From: CALCNS01 sp964425745
GTDB taxonomy: Bacteria > Bacillota > JAAYKD01
NCBI GenBank assembly: GCA_964425745.1
Contig: CAYRNW010000001.1
Span: 232,868 to 296,867 of the forward strand
Reading direction: 5' to 3'
DNA: 64,000 nucleotides
Under the pieces are notes generated by a model. That model did no database searches. It saw only the letters and a program-made list of their open reading frames with translations, and was not told the DNA's origin. The position numbers and the translations under genes were made by a program. This document shows, in pieces, positions 59,800-64,000 of the stretch. How positions within the stretch are numbered: the stretch's first letter is position 1; each line of letters starts with the position of its first letter.

Positions 59800-60600
59800 T
59801 TATTTTTCTTTCAATACAAATGTGACTCTGTAACTCTGCTGCGATTTCATCGCAACAATTTGCTCCTCTTTCCTCTTTACAAAAGCAAGATCTTCTTCCA
59901 CAATAAACTCAGGTAAAACCGACGTATCTTGTAGCTTAAGATCATTCTTGAGTCCTAAATATAGTTCGACAAGGATACTGCCGGTTCCTTCAATAACAAG
60001 CTGATTTTCGGTTTCGAGCTCGATGAATTGATGAGGGAATTCTTTTGCATTCAAAAATTCTTGCCATAAAGAAAATTCTTCTGCATAAATCTCAAGAGAA
60101 ATATCTAAAAACTCCTCTCCTGCTGCATCACCGGGCGGAACTAACATCATATTCACTGAATCTGGTGCAGGTGCTGGTACAGGTTCCTCTTTGGTCAATG
60201 TCCTCATTGAAGTTTCGGGTTCATTTGGTTGAAGGAGCTCCATGGTTTGAACGGGTTCCGGACGTGTTAGATGCATAGTTGCCAAAGCAATCACCAGAAC
60301 CGAAGCAGCAGCAAAACTAAGAGCCGGTTTTAATTGCAAAAAGCTAAACCAACTTTTTACTTCGATTTTTCTTCTCATGGGACGTTCAGATTCTAAGGCA
60401 CTCATAATGGTATGATGTAAATTCACAGGAATTTCTGTTTTTTCCAATTCAAAAAAAGCTTCTCGGGTATGATTGGACCATTGAAATTCTTCAAAACAAG
60501 AAGGACATTGCTCTAAATGTTCTTTGAGCTCTTTAGGAGTATCTTGGATATCTTTCCAAGATCTTTGATGCAACTCACGTAAACAAGTTTTACAGTCCAT
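59800..60600 (-). CDS. Zinc-finger (zf-HC2) membrane-bound anti-sigma factor
   Basis: 266 residues from the ATG 60600 (GGGGGGAG before it). The N-terminal MDCKTC and HLEQCPSC form an HC2-type zinc site. A single membrane segment (about 90-112, LSFAAASVLVIALATM) follows, then an extracytoplasmic region with a Pro/Glu-rich linker and a C-terminal domain of about 110 residues. It should hold the ECF sigma factor at the membrane until a signal arrives. It overlaps the sigma gene by 11 bases, so the two are translationally coupled. Confidence 0.88.
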   Translation of the reverse strand: MDCKTCLRELHQRSWKDIQDTPKELKEHLEQCPSCFEEFQWSNHTREAFFELEKTEIPVNLHHTIMSALESERPMRRKIEVKSWFSFLQLKPALSFAAASVLVIALATMHLTRPEPVQTMELLQPNEPETSMRTLTKEEPVPAPAPDSVNMMLVPPGDAAGEEFLDISLEIYAEEFSLWQEFLNAKEFPHQFIELETENQLVIEGTGSILVELYLGLKNDLKLQDTSVLPEFIVEEDLAFVKRKEEQIVAMKSQQSYRVTFVLKEK

Positions 60601-61228
60601 GGCTACTCCCCCCCTTCTGGTTGGTATGACGAAGATACCCCTCAAAAAGTTCCCTACGCTCGAGAATGATTTTTCGTAATTCGTTTCGAGCTCGGTGTAA
60701 CCGAGACTTCACGGTTCCTAATTGACAATCCAATAATTCTGCGATTTCCTCATAACTCCGATTTTCAAAATCATACAGAAAGAGAACTTCACGATGATCC
60801 GGTCGTAATTCCCAAAGAGCTTGTTGCATTAAATTTTTGAGTTCTTCTTTCTCTGCTATCTCCTCTGGCCAAGGAGTTGGATCCATAGGTTCCTGCTCTA
60901 TTCGGTCTTCCTGATCATCATCCCAAGAAAAACTTCTGTTTTTGTCATCCCTATAGCGCTTTCTTAAAAAATCATAGGCTACATTGGTTGCTAACCTGTA
61001 AAACCATGTATTGAAAGAGGATTCTCTACGAAATCCTGAAAGGCTTCGGTATAATTTAAGAAAGATCTCTTGCGTGATTTCTAAGGCATCTTCCCGATGA
61101 CCACACAAACGATATGCGTGAAGATATGCTTTACGTTCATATGCCTGAATTAACGATTCAAAAGCGCCCGGCTTCTGTTCGAGTGCATCGCTGACATGAC
61201 GAAGGATTGTTTCTTCCTTCTCTCCCAT
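60590..61228 (-). CDS. ECF-type RNA polymerase sigma factor
   Basis: 212 residues. Region 2: LIQAYERKAYLHAYRLCGHREDALEITQEIFLKLYRSL and SFNTWFYRLATNVAYDFLRKR (residues about 25-93). Region 4: LRPDHREVLFLYDFENRSYEEIAELLDCQLGTVKSRLHRARNELRKI (about 143-190), a full helix-turn-helix. The linker is acidic (DDDQEDRIEQEPMDP). It matches group-IV sigma factors such as SigW/RpoE. It is followed by its anti-sigma. The target promoters are not known; its own promoter is a sigma-A type. Confidence 0.93.
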   Translation of the reverse strand: MGEKEETILRHVSDALEQKPGAFESLIQAYERKAYLHAYRLCGHREDALEITQEIFLKLYRSLSGFRRESSFNTWFYRLATNVAYDFLRKRYRDDKNRSFSWDDDQEDRIEQEPMDPTPWPEEIAEKEELKNLMQQALWELRPDHREVLFLYDFENRSYEEIAELLDCQLGTVKSRLHRARNELRKIILERRELFEGYLRHTNQKGGSSHGL

Positions 61229-61270
61229 GGAACCGGTCCCCCCTTTTTCCGAGATCTTAATTACCGACCT

Positions 61271-61299
61271 ATTTTATCATAGGCTCTGATCTGTCGCAA
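61271..61299 (-). promoter_or_regulatory. Sigma-A type promoter of the sigma/anti-sigma operon
   Basis: On the minus strand TTGCGA (61299-61294), a 17-base spacer and TAAAAT (61276-61271), with TG at the extended -10 position. It is not the AAC-CGT type of an ECF autoregulated promoter. Confidence 0.75.
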
Positions 61300-61314
61300 G
61301 AAGATTTCAATAAA

Positions 61315-62784
61315 CTAGGTTAAATTTACCACCTTTGTTGCAATTTGCTCAACAAACGCCTGGTCGTGTTCAACAAAAAGCATTGTAGGTCTTGTCGATA
61401 GTAACAACTCCTCAAGTTGAATACGGGTGAAAACATCGAGATAATTCAACGGCTCATCCCAAAGATACAAATGCGCTTCTTCACAAAGACTAGTTGCCAA
61501 AAGAACTTTTTTCTTTTGGCCAAAACTATAATCTTGCATCATTTTTTCAAACTGACTTCGCTCGAAACCCATTTTCCTCAAAATAGTTTTCATTAAAGTC
61601 TCGTCCACTCCGCGCTGTTCAATAAATGCATTCAACTCGCCCTTCAAAAAAGAGGGGTCTTGGGGAACATAAGAGATTTTAAGTTGACTTCCCCGGTAAA
61701 CGTTCCCTTCGTATTCGATCTCTTGATTATGGATCCATTGCAAAAGACTGCTTTTTCCACTGCCGTTTGGCCCAATGATTGCGACCCTTTCTTTACGTGC
61801 AATCGAAAAGCGCAAATGCTCACATACGGGTTTCTCACCATACTTTATGGTTAGTTCACTGACCTCCAACAAAATCTCCTTTGGATAGTCCAGCGGGTAA
61901 ATTTCCAACGGCTCATTCATCTCAAGATCCTTTAATAAAGCTTCTTTCTCTCTAACCGATCGTTCGACACGTTTCTCTGTATTTTTTGTTTTTTTCATCA
62001 TCTTGGCCGCTTTGTGTCCAATATATCCCCTGTCAACACCTTTTTGACCGAATTTTGTAGATTCAACTTGATCCGACCATTGAGCTGTTCTCCTAGCAGC
62101 TTCTCTCATCTTTCGAATTTCTTTTCGTAGCTTACGATCTTCTTCTAATTCATATTGGTCCTGTCCTTCCTTATTGCTCCACCACGAGCTAAACGTACCT
62201 CGCTGAATATCAATACCAGAGCGATTTATGACCATAACATGATCGATACATTGATCTAAAAAGATACGATCGTGAGAAACCACGATAAAGCCTTGCTTTT
62301 TTTGTAAATATCGAGCAACGATGTTACGCCCCTGAACATCTAAATGATTGGTTGGCTCATCGATTAGCAAAAACGCATCTTGGTTGATAAAAAGCGCTGC
62401 TAACAAAACTTTCGTCTTCTCTCCTGAACTCAATGTTTCAAAATGTTGTTCTAAAAGCTCTGATGACAGATTCAACAAGGCAAACTCCTTTAGCCACTGC
62501 CATTCTTCACTTTGCATTGCAACTTCTTTCATGATTTCCGAAGTTTTTTTATTACCGTCACTAACATCATATGGAAAATAGCGGAAGACACAAGGAGTTA
62601 TAATTTTTCCTTGAAAAGCGAGTTCACCCAAAAGCAAGCGCAATAATGTCGTTTTCCCTCTACCGTTTCTACCGATTAAGCCTAGCTTCCAGGTTGAGTC
62701 CAATTCTGCGGACAAATTTTCAAAAATATTATCATAGCTGCCTTCATATGCAAAGGTCAAATTCTGAAATGCTATTTGTGACAA
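61315..62784 (-). CDS. ABC-F ribosomal protection protein, Lsa/CplR-like
   Basis: 489 residues, soluble, two ABC domains. First: IGRNGRGKTTLL near residue 37, LSSGEKTKVLLAALF near 117, and FLLIDEPTNHLD. A long linker (about 205-300, very basic, REAARRTAQW) acts as the tRNA/exit-site probe. Second: IGPNGSGKSSLL near 339, FGQKKKVLLATSLC near 427, and LWDEPLNYLD. The degenerate second signature and the length match Lsa/CplR proteins, which protect ribosomes from lincosamides, pleuromutilins and streptogramin A. Resistance is inferred by family. It is the last gene of a three-gene transcript with no mobile-element marks. Confidence 0.85.
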   Translation of the reverse strand: MSQIAFQNLTFAYEGSYDNIFENLSAELDSTWKLGLIGRNGRGKTTLLRLLLGELAFQGKIITPCVFRYFPYDVSDGNKKTSEIMKEVAMQSEEWQWLKEFALLNLSSELLEQHFETLSSGEKTKVLLAALFINQDAFLLIDEPTNHLDVQGRNIVARYLQKKQGFIVVSHDRIFLDQCIDHVMVINRSGIDIQRGTFSSWWSNKEGQDQYELEEDRKLRKEIRKMREAARRTAQWSDQVESTKFGQKGVDRGYIGHKAAKMMKKTKNTEKRVERSVREKEALLKDLEMNEPLEIYPLDYPKEILLEVSELTIKYGEKPVCEHLRFSIARKERVAIIGPNGSGKSSLLQWIHNQEIEYEGNVYRGSQLKISYVPQDPSFLKGELNAFIEQRGVDETLMKTILRKMGFERSQFEKMMQDYSFGQKKKVLLATSLCEEAHLYLWDEPLNYLDVFTRIQLEELLLSTRPTMLFVEHDQAFVEQIATKVVNLT

Positions 62785-62801
62785 GGTTTATCACCTCACT
62801 G

Positions 62802-63329
62802 TTAAAGAACTTTTTTATTATAAGAAGGATGCATTAAACCTGTAGGTGAGTAAAACTCATCATGAGAATAAGTAAATCCTAACTTGGCCAAAACTCTAGC
62901 CGAAGCCTGATTCTCAGGATGATGACCAGCGAAAAGTTGTTTGGCTAATTGATGTTGTTGGCAATACCGAATTACTTGTTCTGAAGCTTCAAAAGCAAGA
63001 CCCATTCCCCAAACATGAGGTAAAAAATGGGCTCCAATTTCCAATGTATCGGGGGTTCTCTCGTATGGGTGTAGACCACAACAGCCTACGAATTCATCGG
63101 TTTCTTTCATATAAACAGGCCAATACTGTAGGCCAACCTGACTTTGCAGTGTACATTCTTTATCAAACCTATTTCGCACTTCTTCGGTACTCATCTGACC
63201 CTTAGCGTGAATCAATCTCGTCACTTGAGCGTCTCCCCAAAGCTTCAATGCGTTTGAATATTCCTCTTCTCTCCAAAACGAAAAACCAAGGCGTTTTGAT
63301 TCCATGAAATAACAACGTTTGCGTCCCAT
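62802..63329 (-). CDS. GNAT family N-acetyltransferase
   Basis: 175 residues. A RimJ/RimL-type GNAT fold: LGFSFWREEEYSNALKLWGD, the core CCGLHPYERTPDTLEIGAHFLPHVWGMGLAFEASEQVI with the acetyl-CoA loop, and ENQASARVLAKLGFTY. It transfers an acetyl group to an amine. The substrate is unknown. The ATG at 63329 has GGAGGG six bases before it; an in-frame ATG nine codons later is an alternative. It is 17 bases from the ABC-F gene in the same transcript. Confidence 0.85.
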   Translation of the reverse strand: MGRKRCYFMESKRLGFSFWREEEYSNALKLWGDAQVTRLIHAKGQMSTEEVRNRFDKECTLQSQVGLQYWPVYMKETDEFVGCCGLHPYERTPDTLEIGAHFLPHVWGMGLAFEASEQVIRYCQQHQLAKQLFAGHHPENQASARVLAKLGFTYSHDEFYSPTGLMHPSYNKKVL

Positions 63330-63342
63330 CGGTTTCCCTCCG

Positions 63343-63900
63343 TTATAATCTAAGAAATCTTTGACTGAGTTCTTCTATTTGTCTTATTGCCCCCTCATCT
63401 TCCCATGCCGGAAGATGATCGGTCTTTAATGAGAATGCTTCACCGATCCGTGTTGCATTCATATGAGTCAAAACCATATCGAGGGTTCTGAGCGTCTGTT
63501 TTGTGCCCCCGCTTCCGCCGCCACATAAGAGGATTCCAGCTTTTTTAGCAGGCATCTCTATTGGTTCATCCCGGAATTTTTGTCCGGCAAAATAGGTTTG
63601 CAGGCGAGAAAAGAGAGACATCAGGGGGCCGGTCGGTTGTGCAAAATAGATAGGTGAAGCAATGATGACTTGATTGCAGGTCATCAATGTTTGATAAACT
63701 ACATCCATATCATCTTGAATACTACATCCCGGTTGCTTCCAACAATAACGGCAATCGGTACAAGCACGAATCGTGGTATCATATGCCGAAACGATTTCAA
63801 AGCTACCAGACATCCTCTCCATGAGCCGATCCAGCATATAGCGAGTATTCCCCCTTGGGCGTGGGGAACCAAAAAGGACCAAGGTTTGGTCTTGTTTCAT
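63343..63900 (-). CDS. NADPH-dependent FMN reductase / flavodoxin-fold protein
   Basis: 185 residues. The flavodoxin-like fold begins LVLFGSPRPRGNTRYMLDRL (phosphate loop SPRPRGNT). A cysteine cluster CTDCRYCWKQPGC near residues 47-59 is typical of iron-sulfur flavoproteins and related reductases. The FMN ring segment SPIYFAQPTGPL lies near 83, and a glycine-rich CGGGSGG follows. It probably reduces a small acceptor with FMN. It is the first gene of the operon with the GNAT and ABC-F genes. Confidence 0.85.
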   Translation of the reverse strand: MKQDQTLVLFGSPRPRGNTRYMLDRLMERMSGSFEIVSAYDTTIRACTDCRYCWKQPGCSIQDDMDVVYQTLMTCNQVIIASPIYFAQPTGPLMSLFSRLQTYFAGQKFRDEPIEMPAKKAGILLCGGGSGGTKQTLRTLDMVLTHMNATRIGEAFSLKTDHLPAWEDEGAIRQIEELSQRFLRL

Positions 63901-63916
63901 ACAATCTCCCTCTTAC

Positions 63917-63947
63917 TGAAAAAAAGCTGCGCTAATAAGCGCAGCTT
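63917..63947 (-). terminator. Terminator for an upstream gene beyond the right edge
   Basis: A 10-bp perfect stem (AAGCTGCGCT and complement) with an AATA loop, followed on the minus strand by seven T. The gene it ends would lie to the right of the window. Confidence 0.85.
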
Positions 63948-63956
63948 CAGACTGTC

Positions 63957-63990
63957 AAAAAAGTCCAGATGAACGCGAGTTCAGCTGGGC
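63957..63990 (-). terminator. Second, tandem terminator-like hairpin
   Basis: An imperfect 12-bp stem (GTCCAGATGAAC / GTTCAGCTGGGC, two mismatches) with a GCGA loop, followed on minus by six T. It lies about ten bases to the right of the other hairpin. Confidence 0.6.
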
Positions 63991-64000
63991 TTTTAGTAAT

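Noticed and set aside
1..64000. Prophage, insertion sequence, CRISPR or defence island
   Set aside because: No integrase, transposase, terminal repeats, repeat-spacer pattern or cas/toxin genes seen; most genes are conserved housekeeping or metabolic genes.

Overview
The window looks like an ordinary chromosomal stretch of an anaerobic, low-to-mid GC Bacillota (Clostridia-like) organism. The support is: a CoA-acylating pyruvate:ferredoxin oxidoreductase; a 2-oxoacid:ferredoxin oxidoreductase linked to phosphate butyryltransferase and two butyrate kinases; spore-associated genes (a GerMN lipoprotein, a YheC/YheD-type ATP-grasp protein, a DacF-like carboxypeptidase); the dprA-topA-trmFO, miaB-mutS-mutL-miaA-hfq and tilS-hpt-ftsH neighbourhoods; sigma-A type promoters; strong AGGAGG ribosome binding sites; and frequent TTG/GTG starts. 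I cannot name the genus. Nearly all genes are on the minus strand, so transcription runs from right to left. I see no prophage, insertion sequence, CRISPR array or rRNA operon, and no gene-free stretch over 300 bases.

Layout from left to right. 1-5607: trmFO (partial), topA, dprA, a metallophosphoesterase and comM. 5608-6242: a four-gene tRNA operon (Pro, Arg-TCT, His, Arg-ACG in transcription order) with promoter and terminator. 6301-8107: rdgB, rph and a MarR regulator. 8213-11864: a GerMN lipoprotein, a D-Ala-D-Ala carboxypeptidase and an HtrA-type protease. 12011-13756 (plus strand): a spore-coat-type ATP-grasp protein and an orphan ECF-transporter S component. 13831-21629: the miaB-mutS-mutL-methyltransferase-miaA-hfq operon. 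21717-23779 (plus): a compact M20-like peptidase and an unrecognised protein. 23843-25204: a NUDIX protein, an unknown protein and a DUF1294 membrane protein. 25365-26297 (plus): class II aldolase. 26364-33878: an energy-conserving operon with deoB at its end. 33959-41758: an STAS/GHKL fusion, cinA, rimO, ygiQ and ftsK. 41901-44812: a divergent RNase J-like protein and an M42 aminopeptidase. 44890-45828 (plus): a 2-hydroxyacid dehydrogenase. 45880-48605: pyk and pfkA. 48744-54958: tilS-hpt-ftsH-cyclodeaminase-proS. 55017-58756: a 42-residue membrane protein and pyruvate:ferredoxin oxidoreductase. 58930-61228: an rRNA methyltransferase and an ECF sigma/anti-sigma pair. 61315-63900: an ABC-F protein, a GNAT acetyltransferase and an FMN reductase-like protein.

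How the genes work together. Glycolysis is represented by pfkA, fba and pyk. Pyruvate:ferredoxin oxidoreductase then makes acetyl-CoA and reduced ferredoxin. The 26-34 kb operon reads as a branched-chain 2-oxoacid route: VorDBAC makes acyl-CoA and reduced ferredoxin, Ptb makes acyl-phosphate, and butyrate kinase makes ATP. This cassette carries two different butyrate kinases flanking ptb and an uncharacterised P-loop ATPase between buk and the ferredoxin.

The most unusual readings are enzymes whose signature catalytic residues are replaced. The RNase J-like protein has HGHEPH where HxHxDH is expected. The NUDIX box has lost several acidic residues. The extra C-terminal domain of pyruvate kinase has Ala where the phospho-acceptor-like His is expected. 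A plus-strand protein of unknown family, a small membrane protein, an STAS-GHKL fusion and a 46-bp perfect palindrome are further items worth checking.
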